This document shows positions 10,700 to 18,550 of a DNA stretch of 64,000 nt, piece after piece; within the stretch, counting starts at the first letter, position 1; each line of letters opens with the position of its first letter. The notes under the pieces are model-generated. The model saw only the letters and a list, made by a program, of their open reading frames with translations. It made no database searches and was not told the origin of the DNA. The DNA comes from Paucibacter sp963740455 (GTDB lineage Bacteria; Pseudomonadota; Gammaproteobacteria; Burkholderiales; Burkholderiaceae_C), in the NCBI GenBank assembly GCA_963740455.1, contig CAVUEF010000004.1:1-64000 (forward strand), written 5' to 3'. A program made the translations under genes and the position numbers.

Positions 10700-13267
10700 A
10701 TGAGAATTCCGACGCGCCTGCTTCGCGCCCTGCCCGACTTCATTCGCGATCTTTCGATTGAGACGAAGTCCTTCGCTGCGCTGGCCATCCTGCTGTCGTG
10801 CTTCGCCGTTGTCGGCGTCAATTCCTATTTGACGATGAGCACGACGAACAACAAGCTCGCTGTGCTGCGCGACCGGACCTTGCCCGAGCAGACCGTCGTC
10901 ACCGATATTTCCAACGACATCGGCGCGACCCACATGAAGGTCTTTCGCGTCGTGACCTTGGCAAGCAACGGCGTGACGAACAAGGTACTGGACCCGCTTT
11001 ACTCGGAAGTGCGCTCCGAGCTCGATGCCGAGACGACGCGCTTGAATATTCTGGCCGAACGTCAGCATTCGATCGACGCCAACAAGCACGAGATGGCGCT
11101 GATGACCAAGAAATGGTCGAGCTATGTTGGCGGCGTGACCGATTTGCTTGACGTCGGCAGAACGGACGCCCCGATGGCGGCCATGATGCTGGGCGCAGTC
11201 GACGAGGAATTCCAGCAGATCGCGGGGCACCTCGGTGCCATGTCCTCGCAGGTCAATGGTTACACCTCATCGCTGGCTTCGGAGGTACTTGTCGACGGGG
11301 AGGCAAACAAGCTCTGGCTCGCCTACGGCGGCACGGCCGGCATGTTGATCAGCGTTCTGGTCGCGATCGGCTTCGCACGGTCGCTCGTCAAGCCCATCGT
11401 GGCAGTCACGAAAGCCATGCAGAAGGTCTCCAGCGGCGTGGTCGATGTAGAGATCGGATACCAGGACCGGAAGGACGAAGTCGGGCAGATGGTCGAGGCC
11501 ATTGCGACTTTTCGTCGGACCACCGAGCTGCATGCCCAGGCGATTGCATCGCACAGCCAGCGCTTCGACGCGGCCGTGAACAATATGCCGCATGGCTTGT
11601 GCATGTTCGATGCCGAAGAAAGGCTGATCGTTCGAAACAACCGCTATCTTGAAATCTACCGGATGCCGCCGGGCTCGTTCGAGCTCGGGTGCACCCTCGA
11701 AGAAACCTTGGAGAGGGTCGCCTCCACGGGCGTCATGAGTGCAGACCAGGCTGAGTATGTTGCCGGTATTCGCTCGGCACTGGCGCAGGGCAAGAGCTGC
11801 CAGTCGACCCGGGAACTGAGTGACGGGCGCAGCGTGCAAATATCCAACCAGCCGATGCCCGGCGGAGGCTGGGTCGCCACCCACGAGGACGTGACGCAGC
11901 GCATTGCCAACGAAAGGCGGGTCGCCCACATGGCACGCCATGATGGCCTGACGGGTCTGTCGAATCGACTTCACTTTTGGGAGCGCACCGAGGAAGCCAT
12001 CCCGCAGCTCAGGCGCGGCGACAGCTTTGCCGTGCTCTGCATCGACCTGGATGATTTCAAGACGGTCAACGACACGCTCGGCCACCCGTGCGGGGACAAG
12101 CTGCTTGAGTTGGTTGCGGGGCGTTTACGGCAATGCGTGCGCGAGACGGATATTCTTGCCAGGCTCGGCGGAGACGAATTCGCCGTTGTTCAAACCTCGG
12201 TGCAAGAGCCGACGGACATCAAGATCATGGCCTGGCGCATCGTGACAAGCCTGAGCGAGCCGTACGAGATCGATGGGCAGGACGTTGTGATTGGCGCGAG
12301 CATCGGCGTCGCGATCGCACCTGACGATGGCGACGATCCGGACCAACTGCTCAAGAAGGCCGATATGGCGCTCTACCGCGCCAAGGCGGATGGCGGGCGC
12401 ACGGTCCGTTTTTTCGAGGCCGAAATGGATGCCTTCATCCAGGCACGTCACAAGCTGGAGACCGAACTGCGCAAGGCGGTCGCGCAATCCGAGTTCATCG
12501 TGCACTACCAGCCCATCGTCGACCTCAAGTCCAACCGGATCGACGCGTTCGAGGCCCTGGTGCGCTGGAATCATCCGGAACGCGGGCTGGTCATGCCCGA
12601 TGTTTTCATCAAGGTCGCCGAAGAAATCGGCTTGATCATTCCGATCGGCGAATTGGTTTTGGGCCAGGCATGTGCCGAGGCCCTGAAGTGGCCACAAGAC
12701 ATTCGCGTGGCCGTGAATCTTTCACCCTCGCAGTTCACGAAGGAGCTGCTTCCGATGGTGGTGCACACGCTTGCATCGACCGGTCTGTGCGCAAGCCGCC
12801 TGGAACTCGAAGTCACCGAGTCGGTGCTGTTGCAGGACAACGAGGCCACGATGTCGATGTTGCGTGAACTTCACCTGGTCGGCGTGAGCATTTCGCTGGA
12901 CGATTTCGGCACCGGCTTTTCCAGCTTGAGCTACCTGCACAGCTTCCCGTTCGACACCATCAAGATTGACCGCTCGTTTGTCAAAGACCTGGGCACGAGT
13001 TCGCATTGCGCGGCCATCGTCAAGGCAGTCGCGGGGCTCGGCAAGACCCTGGGCATTGCGGTGACGGCGGAAGGCGTTGAAACGCGCGAGCAACTCGAAT
13101 TGCTGCGCATTGAGGGCTGTACGGCAATCCAGGGATATTTCTTCAGCCGTCCGCAGGCACCGCGCGATCTCGCGGTGCTGATCGAGACCGTCAATCAGCG
13201 GCTTGTCGAGATGAGCGAAGCACCGGACATCGTCAGCGTGACTCAGCCCGCGCAACAAGCTCACTGA
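10700..13267 (+). CDS. Membrane GGDEF-EAL cyclic-di-GMP protein with four-helix sensor, HAMP and PAS
   Basis: This protein has 855 residues. Its order is a transmembrane span (about 25-45), a periplasmic helical bundle to about 215, a second span (about 222-245), HAMP, PAS-7 (FDAAVNNMPHGLCMFD), GGDEF (RLGGDEFAV, about 490) and EAL (FEALVRWNHP, about 620). Both catalytic motifs are intact, so it could both make and break c-di-GMP. DDFGTGFSSLSYLHSF and IKIDRSFV are standard EAL features. The start ATG at 10700 is 8 bp after the Cache gene's stop. A Bug receptor gene follows 11 bp later. The sensed signal is unknown. Confidence 0.92.
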   Translation: MRIPTRLLRALPDFIRDLSIETKSFAALAILLSCFAVVGVNSYLTMSTTNNKLAVLRDRTLPEQTVVTDISNDIGATHMKVFRVVTLASNGVTNKVLDPLYSEVRSELDAETTRLNILAERQHSIDANKHEMALMTKKWSSYVGGVTDLLDVGRTDAPMAAMMLGAVDEEFQQIAGHLGAMSSQVNGYTSSLASEVLVDGEANKLWLAYGGTAGMLISVLVAIGFARSLVKPIVAVTKAMQKVSSGVVDVEIGYQDRKDEVGQMVEAIATFRRTTELHAQAIASHSQRFDAAVNNMPHGLCMFDAEERLIVRNNRYLEIYRMPPGSFELGCTLEETLERVASTGVMSADQAEYVAGIRSALAQGKSCQSTRELSDGRSVQISNQPMPGGGWVATHEDVTQRIANERRVAHMARHDGLTGLSNRLHFWERTEEAIPQLRRGDSFAVLCIDLDDFKTVNDTLGHPCGDKLLELVAGRLRQCVRETDILARLGGDEFAVVQTSVQEPTDIKIMAWRIVTSLSEPYEIDGQDVVIGASIGVAIAPDDGDDPDQLLKKADMALYRAKADGGRTVRFFEAEMDAFIQARHKLETELRKAVAQSEFIVHYQPIVDLKSNRIDAFEALVRWNHPERGLVMPDVFIKVAEEIGLIIPIGELVLGQACAEALKWPQDIRVAVNLSPSQFTKELLPMVVHTLASTGLCASRLELEVTESVLLQDNEATMSMLRELHLVGVSISLDDFGTGFSSLSYLHSFPFDTIKIDRSFVKDLGTSSHCAAIVKAVAGLGKTLGIAVTAEGVETREQLELLRIEGCTAIQGYFFSRPQAPRDLAVLIETVNQRLVEMSEAPDIVSVTQPAQQAH

Positions 13268-13278
13268 GGAGGACGTGC

Positions 13279-14376
13279 ATGACGATGCCAGCTGCCTGCG
13301 TTGGTGCGCGCGACTTGCTCAAGTCGACCGATGATTGCAGCCCGGGCCGCGCGCCAATGTCGTTCATGCCCAGGCTCTTGAGCTTGTTGGCGGCGTTGAT
13401 CTCGTTTGGCGTCGGGTCGGCGGCGCTTGCTCAAGAGTATCCGACGCGATCGATCACGATGGTCGTGCCGTTCCCTGCTGGCGGACCATCAGACCTGGTC
13501 GCCCGTATCGTTGGCAACCAGATGTCCAAGACATTGGGGCGCCCGATCGTGGTGGAGAACTCGGCGGGTGGCGGCGGTACAGCGGCCACCGCGCGGGTGA
13601 TGCGCGCGCCTGCAGACGGCTACACGATCGAATTGGGCACGATGGGAACCCACGCCGCCGCGGTCGCGCTTGATCCCCAGCTTGCCTACCACCCGGCGAG
13701 GGATTTCGAACCGATCGGTCTGTCGGCCGGCATGCCGGTGGCGATCTTCGCCCGCAAGGATCTGCCGGCGAAGAATCTCAAGGAATTTGTCGCCTACGCG
13801 AAGGCCAATGCGAAAACGCTCAGCATGGCTCATGCAGGCGTCGGTTCGGTGTCCTTTGGCACTTGTCTGTTGCTCAATTCCATGCTCGATGTCAAGCCGA
13901 TGCTGGTTGCTTACAACGGCACCCGCCCGGCCATGAGCGCACTTGCCGCCAGTCAGATCGACTATATGTGCGACCAAGTCGCCACTGGCGTGACCGAGTT
14001 CACCCGAGGCACAGTGCAAGTGCTTGCAGTTGCCGGCGCCACGCGAACGCCAGTCTTGCCGGGCGTGCCCACCACCCGGGAAGCGGGGCTGCCGGGATTC
14101 GAGGTTGCGGCATGGAACGCGCTGTTCGCACCCAAAGGCACGCCCAGACCCATCCTCGACCGGCTCGTCGATGCGCTGGACAAGGCCTTGAGCAACGAGG
14201 CGACGCGCAAGCACCTGCTCGATCTGGGCTGCGACATTCCGGACGGTTCACGGCGCGGGCAGCAGGCGCTGGCCAACTTGGTCAACAGCGAAATCGAACG
14301 TTGGACGCGGGTCCTCGGGGCCGTCGGGTCGCAATCGGGCACACGACCCGGGGGCAAGACGGGCGACCGGAAGTGA
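13279..14376 (+). CDS. Bug-type (TctC-like) periplasmic solute-binding protein
   Basis: This is a tripartite-tricarboxylate receptor of the Bug family (YPTRSITMVVPFPAGGPSD, NSAGGGGTAATARV). The ATG at 13279 has AGGAGG in front, giving 365 residues. However, the signal peptide begins only at the ATG at 13357 (MSFMPRLLSLLAAL, cleavage near ALA-QEY), so the shorter start may be the one that yields a working exported protein. Bug proteins bind carboxylates or other small organics. No tctA or tctB membrane gene is near, which is common for this family. Placement behind a sensory c-di-GMP gene suggests a signalling receptor role. Confidence 0.88.
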   Translation: MTMPAACVGARDLLKSTDDCSPGRAPMSFMPRLLSLLAALISFGVGSAALAQEYPTRSITMVVPFPAGGPSDLVARIVGNQMSKTLGRPIVVENSAGGGGTAATARVMRAPADGYTIELGTMGTHAAAVALDPQLAYHPARDFEPIGLSAGMPVAIFARKDLPAKNLKEFVAYAKANAKTLSMAHAGVGSVSFGTCLLLNSMLDVKPMLVAYNGTRPAMSALAASQIDYMCDQVATGVTEFTRGTVQVLAVAGATRTPVLPGVPTTREAGLPGFEVAAWNALFAPKGTPRPILDRLVDALDKALSNEATRKHLLDLGCDIPDGSRRGQQALANLVNSEIERWTRVLGAVGSQSGTRPGGKTGDRK

Positions 14377-14723
14377 ACTGACATAGTTGGTCGGTTTCCG
14401 CGGCGGGCTTCGACCCGTCTTGGCCGGCGAGGCAAGCAAGCAAGCAAGCCGTTCATCGCAGGGCGGTGCAAAGCCCGACAGTTGCGTTGCATCAAACATC
14501 ACGCGACGACATCCGCCAGGCGCGTGAACTTTCCCACATGCAGGCGTACAAATGAACCTGTGGATGCAAGCGTCCGCAAGCGTAGTTCGAGGGCCAGCCA
14601 TGAATTGCAAGCAAAGCTTCATTGGCGTCGCGACAACAGTCGGGGCCGAGGCAATGGACACCGATGGGTTGCCACGAACCCGTGGCACGCGCCTATGCGG
14701 CGGCAGACAGCGAGAGGCTGAAA
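14377..14723. other. Intergenic region with a short AAGC repeat
   Basis: No gene is recognised here. A tetranucleotide run (CAAGCAAGCAAGCAAGC, near 14431-14449) and a small CGGGCTTCGACCCG inverted repeat are visible. The end supplies a GAGAGG ribosome site for the ATG at 14724. Confidence 0.45.
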
Positions 14724-15185
14724 ATGACGCGCATTCCGCGTGATCTTGTCGGCATGACGCCAGCCATGGCGAACCGCACCGGACTCATTGAAGTCGGCCG
14801 ACTGCAACTCAACCATTGCCAGCACCAGCAGGTGCTGTCAATTCAGGACAAGTTGCGCCGCGATGACTGGCGTGTCATGGGCAAGATGTACGACGAAATG
14901 GCCGCGTTGCGCAAAGCCATGTGGCCGTCGGAAAGAAGTCATCGCCTCGTCGTCGCCGCCAGCAACAAACGCATGTCCAAGCTGCGCCACCAGATGCTGG
15001 AGAACGCGCTCCTCGCCGCTGAAACTTTGATCGCCATCCTGACATCGGATCAGCGCGCACAGCTGCGGCGTAGCACCCTTTACTGTCTTAACGGGACGGC
15101 GGGTGACACGCCGCGCAAGCGTCCAAGGAAGGCCGGCTCCGCTGATCCGCCCAACACCCCGCAAAGGACCTTGAAGAGCTTGTGA
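14724..15185 (+). CDS. Spy/CpxP-like (LTxxQ) helical protein, no signal peptide seen
   Basis: This 153-residue, mostly helical, basic protein contains one LTxxQ motif (ILTSDQRAQL) and the spaced Arg/Met helices typical of Spy/CpxP periplasmic chaperones. No signal peptide is present with this start or in the in-frame extension to 14622, so it may be truncated at the N-terminus or cytoplasmic. It ends 8 bp before the target duplication of the nested transposon. The family assignment is tentative. Confidence 0.5.
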   Translation: MTRIPRDLVGMTPAMANRTGLIEVGRLQLNHCQHQQVLSIQDKLRRDDWRVMGKMYDEMAALRKAMWPSERSHRLVVAASNKRMSKLRHQMLENALLAAETLIAILTSDQRAQLRRSTLYCLNGTAGDTPRKRPRKAGSADPPNTPQRTLKSL

Positions 15186-15193
15186 TGATGGCC

Positions 15194-15201
15194 TGCTTTC
15201 G
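15194..15201. repeat. Left 8-bp target-site duplication of the IS66-type element
   Basis: TGCTTTCG abuts the GTAAG end. It matches GGCTTTCG at 18198-18205 at 7 of 8 positions. An 8-bp duplication is the IS66-family size. Confidence 0.75.
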
Positions 15202-15296
15202 GTAAGCAATGGGATGGACGCCCCCACCCGCAGCGGCATCAATGTGCCAAAGTGGAAGCGTTACTTCAACCACTTGAATCGAGAGGGGCGTCCGTC

Positions 15297-16331
15297 ATGA
15301 AGATTACGACAGTTGGCATCGACCTTGCAAAGAACGTGTTTCAGATCCATGCGGTCGATGAACGCGGCAAGACAGTCTTGAAGAAGCAGCTCAAGCGTGA
15401 CCAGGTAGCCGCGTTCTTCGCCAACCTGCCGCCCTGCCTTGTCGGCATGGAAGCATGTGGCAGCGCCCACCATTGGGCGCGCAAGCTGGAAGACTTCGGG
15501 CACATCGTCAAGCTGATGGCTCCCCAGTTCGTCAAGCCGTACGTGAAGACGAACAAGAACGATGCAGCGGATGCCGAGGCCATCTGCGAGGCGGTGGCGC
15601 GGCCGAACATGAGGTTCGTGCCGATCAAGAACATCGAACAGCAATCGGTGCTGGCGCTACACCGTGTGCGCCAAAGTTTTGTCAAGGCGCGCACCGCGCA
15701 GGCCAACCAGATACGCGGACTCCTCGGCGAGTTCGGCCTCATCATTCCGCAGGGGATCGCCAACATTGCCAAGCGCGTGCCGGAGCTGATCGAAGATGCC
15801 TCCAACGAGCTGACCGGCTCGTTCCGGCTGTTGGTGAAGCGACTGATGGATCATCTCAAGGAACTCGACAAACAGGTCGGCGAGCTTGAGCTGCAGATCA
15901 AGACCTGGCACCGGGAAAGCGATGCCAGCTGCAAGCTCGAGAAGATTCCCGGCATCGGTCCGATCACCGCCAGTGCGTTGGTCGCCACCATTGGGAACGC
16001 GAAGAATTTTGACGACGGCAGACAGCTGGCTGCGTGGCTCGGGCTGGTGCCCAAGCAGCACTCAACGGGTGGCAAGTCGAAGCTTCTGGGCATCAGCAAG
16101 CGAGGTGACTCGTACTTGCGGACCTTGCTCATTCACGGCGCGAGATCGGTGATCTTCAGAGCGCAGCAGAAGGTCGACAAGACGAGCTGGCTGCACAAGT
16201 TGCTGGATCGGCGCAACCCCAATGTGGCAGCGGTTGCGCTGGCCAACAAGAACGCCCGGATTGTCTGGGCGCTGTTGGCCAACGACCGAGAGTTCCGGTC
16301 CGACTACACGCCCGCTGTCGCGGCCGCGTAG
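15297..16331 (+). CDS. IS110-family (IS1111-group) DEDD transposase, copy 1
   Basis: This is a 344-residue recombinase. The RuvC-like DEDD residues are visible as Asp9 (VGIDLAKN), Glu52 (GMEACGSAHH), Asp89 and Asp92 (NKNDAADAEA). The C-terminal Tnp20 domain has KIPGIGPITA and KQHSTGGKSKLLGISK with the candidate serine, and ends NVAAVALANKNARIVWALL. The start ATG at 15297 follows GAGAGG; a GTG 15 codons upstream is in frame. Known relatives use an element-encoded guide RNA to choose donor and target. It appears intact. Confidence 0.93.
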   Translation: MKITTVGIDLAKNVFQIHAVDERGKTVLKKQLKRDQVAAFFANLPPCLVGMEACGSAHHWARKLEDFGHIVKLMAPQFVKPYVKTNKNDAADAEAICEAVARPNMRFVPIKNIEQQSVLALHRVRQSFVKARTAQANQIRGLLGEFGLIIPQGIANIAKRVPELIEDASNELTGSFRLLVKRLMDHLKELDKQVGELELQIKTWHRESDASCKLEKIPGIGPITASALVATIGNAKNFDDGRQLAAWLGLVPKQHSTGGKSKLLGISKRGDSYLRTLLIHGARSVIFRAQQKVDKTSWLHKLLDRRNPNVAAVALANKNARIVWALLANDREFRSDYTPAVAAA

Positions 16332-16416
16332 CCAGACCGGCCGCAGAAAGCCAAAGCGACAACCAACAGTAGATTCACACCACCGATTGCTCAGGCGATC
16401 ATGAAGTGATGGCAAA

Positions 16417-16560
16417 ACAGGTCAGACCGTGGTTGGCAAAGCCCGCCCTAGCCGAGGCACCCAGAGTGCGTGTAAGCGATCGAGGCGCCAACCAGCAAAT
16501 CCCATCAGGGACAGCGGCCAAAAAGCCGCATCTAAAGTCCGAATGTACGGGTGCAATCTT
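16417..16560 (+). ncRNA. Candidate bridge/seekRNA of IS1111-type copy 1
   Basis: The region lies between transposase and right end, where the IS1111 group carries its guide RNA. It begins with ACAGGTCAGACCG. First loop: closing stem TGGTTGGC/GCCAACCA (16430-16437/16487-16494), 5' strand CTAGCCG (16448-16454), apical stem GCAC/GTGC (16457-16469), 3' strand GTAAGCG (16472-16478). CTAGCCG is complementary to the right target half CGGCTAG, and GTAAGCG equals the left target half. Second loop: 5' strand ATCCCAT (16499-16505), stem GCGGC/GCCGC (16514-16529), 3' strand ATGTACGG (16543-16550). ATCCCAT is complementary to ATGGGAT at the left end of the element, and ATGTACGG equals the right junction. 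Exact RNA ends are unknown. Confidence 0.7.
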
Positions 16561-16688
16561 TACCTTCGAGCCGTCATGAATTGAAAGCTTGGCAAACCGG
16601 GGGCGTCCATGTACGGCTAGCCGTCCCACCTTGAACAGCCGATGGGTACCGGTCAGGATGGTGTCCACCAACGTTTGAGGTGGACATC

Positions 16689-16781
16689 ATGCAAATCAAG
16701 AGTGCGCCGCGACGGCGCCACGATGCTGAACTCAAGACCCGAGTACTCACCGCAGTCAACTCGTCAAGGTGGTGCGGCTAG
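16689..16781 (+). pseudogene. Remnant of IS66-type orfA/tnpA
   Basis: Thirty codons begin MQIKSAPRRRHDAELKTRVL, resembling the N-terminus of IS66-family OrfA (helix-turn-helix subunit), then run straight into the right terminal repeat and stop. The rest of the element's genes are gone. A TGTCCACC/GGTGGACA inverted repeat precedes the ATG. An IS3-type OrfA is an alternative, but the GTAA ends and 8-bp duplication favour IS66. Confidence 0.6.
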
Positions 16782-16838
16782 CCGTACATGGACGCCCCCC
16801 GGTTTGCCAAGCTTTCAATTCATGACGGCTCGAAGGTA

Positions 16839-16982
16839 AAGATTGCACCCGTACATTCGGACTTTAGATGCGGCTTTTTGGCCGCTGTCCCTGATGGGAT
16901 TTGCTGGTTGGCGCCTCGATCGCTTACACGCACTCTGGGTGCCTCGGCTAGGGCGGGCTTTGCCAACCACGGTCTGACCTGT
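16839..16982 (-). ncRNA. Candidate bridge/seekRNA of IS1111-type copy 2
   Basis: Same sequence and fold as the copy 1 RNA, on the minus strand. CGCTTAC at 16921-16927 is the complement of the GTAAGCG guide. Two identical copies mean either could supply guide RNA to both elements. Confidence 0.7.
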
Positions 16983-17067
16983 TTTGCCATCACTTCATGA
17001 TCGCCTGAGCAATCGGTGGTGTGAATCTACTGTTGGTTGTCGCTTTGGCTTTCTGCGGCCGGTCTGG

Positions 17068-18102
17068 CTACGCGGCCGCGACAGCGGGCGTGTAGTCGGA
17101 CCGGAACTCTCGGTCGTTGGCCAACAGCGCCCAGACAATCCGGGCGTTCTTGTTGGCCAGCGCAACCGCTGCCACATTGGGGTTGCGCCGATCCAGCAAC
17201 TTGTGCAGCCAGCTCGTCTTGTCGACCTTCTGCTGCGCTCTGAAGATCACCGATCTCGCGCCGTGAATGAGCAAGGTCCGCAAGTACGAGTCACCTCGCT
17301 TGCTGATGCCCAGAAGCTTCGACTTGCCACCCGTTGAGTGCTGCTTGGGCACCAGCCCGAGCCACGCAGCCAGCTGTCTGCCGTCGTCAAAATTCTTCGC
17401 GTTCCCAATGGTGGCGACCAACGCACTGGCGGTGATCGGACCGATGCCGGGAATCTTCTCGAGCTTGCAGCTGGCATCGCTTTCCCGGTGCCAGGTCTTG
17501 ATCTGCAGCTCAAGCTCGCCGACCTGTTTGTCGAGTTCCTTGAGATGATCCATCAGTCGCTTCACCAACAGCCGGAACGAGCCGGTCAGCTCGTTGGAGG
17601 CATCTTCGATCAGCTCCGGCACGCGCTTGGCAATGTTGGCGATCCCCTGCGGAATGATGAGGCCGAACTCGCCGAGGAGTCCGCGTATCTGGTTGGCCTG
17701 CGCGGTGCGCGCCTTGACAAAACTTTGGCGCACACGGTGTAGCGCCAGCACCGATTGCTGTTCGATGTTCTTGATCGGCACGAACCTCATGTTCGGCCGC
17801 GCCACCGCCTCGCAGATGGCCTCGGCATCCGCTGCATCGTTCTTGTTCGTCTTCACGTACGGCTTGACGAACTGGGGAGCCATCAGCTTGACGATGTGCC
17901 CGAAGTCTTCCAGCTTGCGCGCCCAATGGTGGGCGCTGCCACATGCTTCCATGCCGACAAGGCAGGGCGGCAGGTTGGCGAAGAACGCGGCTACCTGGTC
18001 ACGCTTGAGCTGCTTCTTCAAGACTGTCTTGCCGCGTTCATCGACCGCATGGATCTGAAACACGTTCTTTGCAAGGTCGATGCCAACTGTCGTAATCTTC
18101 AT
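17068..18102 (-). CDS. IS110-family (IS1111-group) DEDD transposase, copy 2
   Basis: The protein is identical to copy 1 (344 residues; Asp9, Glu52, Asp89, Asp92). The start ATG at 18102 has the same GAGAGG site. Identity of the whole coding region implies recent duplication or gene conversion between the copies. The gene is transcribed toward copy 1, so read-through from each could produce antisense RNA over the other. Confidence 0.93.
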   Translation of the reverse strand: MKITTVGIDLAKNVFQIHAVDERGKTVLKKQLKRDQVAAFFANLPPCLVGMEACGSAHHWARKLEDFGHIVKLMAPQFVKPYVKTNKNDAADAEAICEAVARPNMRFVPIKNIEQQSVLALHRVRQSFVKARTAQANQIRGLLGEFGLIIPQGIANIAKRVPELIEDASNELTGSFRLLVKRLMDHLKELDKQVGELELQIKTWHRESDASCKLEKIPGIGPITASALVATIGNAKNFDDGRQLAAWLGLVPKQHSTGGKSKLLGISKRGDSYLRTLLIHGARSVIFRAQQKVDKTSWLHKLLDRRNPNVAAVALANKNARIVWALLANDREFRSDYTPAVAAA

Positions 18103-18197
18103 GACGGACGCCCCTCTCGATTCAAGTGGTTGAAGTAACGCTTCCACTTTGGCACATTGATGCCGCTGCGGGTGGGGGCGTCCATCCCATTGCTTAC

Positions 18198-18205
18198 GGC
18201 TTTCG
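18198..18205. repeat. Right 8-bp target-site duplication of the IS66-type element
   Basis: GGCTTTCG directly follows the CTTAC end and matches TGCTTTCG at 15194-15201 at 7 of 8 bases. Confidence 0.75.
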
Positions 18206-18550
18206 TAGCGTGGACGCCTGCTATGGTCCGGTCAGCGCATGCCCCAGTTCAGCGTGCGGTGATCGAGCGGCATCAGCTGGATGCGTCCTTGATGATGAGC
18301 CGGGTCGTTGCCACAGGGCATGAAGATGCGGATGGGCGGACTGCATAGTTGAAGAGGTCGGCATGGGCTGGATCGCCGTAGGAATCCTGATCCATGTCGC
18401 CGACGAACACGTTCAGGCGGGCGACAGCTGCGCGTCGCAGGGGCCGGCCAGCGCCCAGCTGGCAACAGGCAGCGGCAAAACCTGTCGGAGGCCATTGCGT
18501 CAGCCGCCGCTGAGCCATGAATCCTCATGGTGACCCCTGGGATTGTCTGG
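18206..18550. other. Region without a supported gene between transposon and exopolysaccharide locus
   Basis: A minus-strand frame (18273-18518, about 81 codons) is open but matches nothing I recognise and has no ribosome site. It may be debris of a gene broken by the transposon. The region marks the downstream edge of the exopolysaccharide cluster. Confidence 0.4.

Larger units (their letters stand above)
15207..16613 (+). mobile_element. IS110-family, IS1111-group insertion sequence, copy 1
   Basis: The element is about 1407 bp. Subterminal inverted repeats ATGGACGCCCCC (15214-15225) and GGGGGCGTCCAT (16599-16610) lie 7 bp and 3 bp from the inferred ends, the layout known for the IS1111 group. 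It contains one DEDD transposase gene and a downstream non-coding RNA region. Boundaries are certain to about 2 bp. It is identical to copy 2 except that copy 2 has one more G in the right-end G run. Confidence 0.85.
16785..18192 (-). mobile_element. IS110-family, IS1111-group insertion sequence, copy 2 (inverted)
   Basis: The element is about 1408 bp, the reverse complement of copy 1 apart from one extra base in the right-end run (six G instead of five). Subterminal repeats are at 16788-16799 and 18174-18185. It sits in the opposite terminal repeat of the same IS66-type remnant, at the equivalent position. Confidence 0.85.
15202..18197. mobile_element. IS66-derived miniature element with an IS1111-type insertion in each terminal repeat
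   Basis: The outer ends read GTAAG and CTTAC. Removing the two inner IS1111-type copies leaves about 181 bp: GTAAG joined to 16614-16784 joined to CTTAC. The rebuilt left end starts GTAAGCGGCTAGCCG and continues with CCACCTTGA; the right end on the opposite strand is the same with a few mismatches. GTAA ends, repeats of about 28 bp and an 8-bp duplication fit IS66. The core keeps only the first codons of an IS66-like orfA, so this is a non-autonomous remnant. The two invaders face opposite ways because they occupy the two inverted ends. Confidence 0.8.

Noticed and set aside
15202..18197. Palindrome as a fold-back assembly chimera
   Set aside because: The centre (16624-16774) is unique and asymmetric, the outer flanks differ, and an 8-bp duplication brackets the structure. 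A real inverted pair explains it better.
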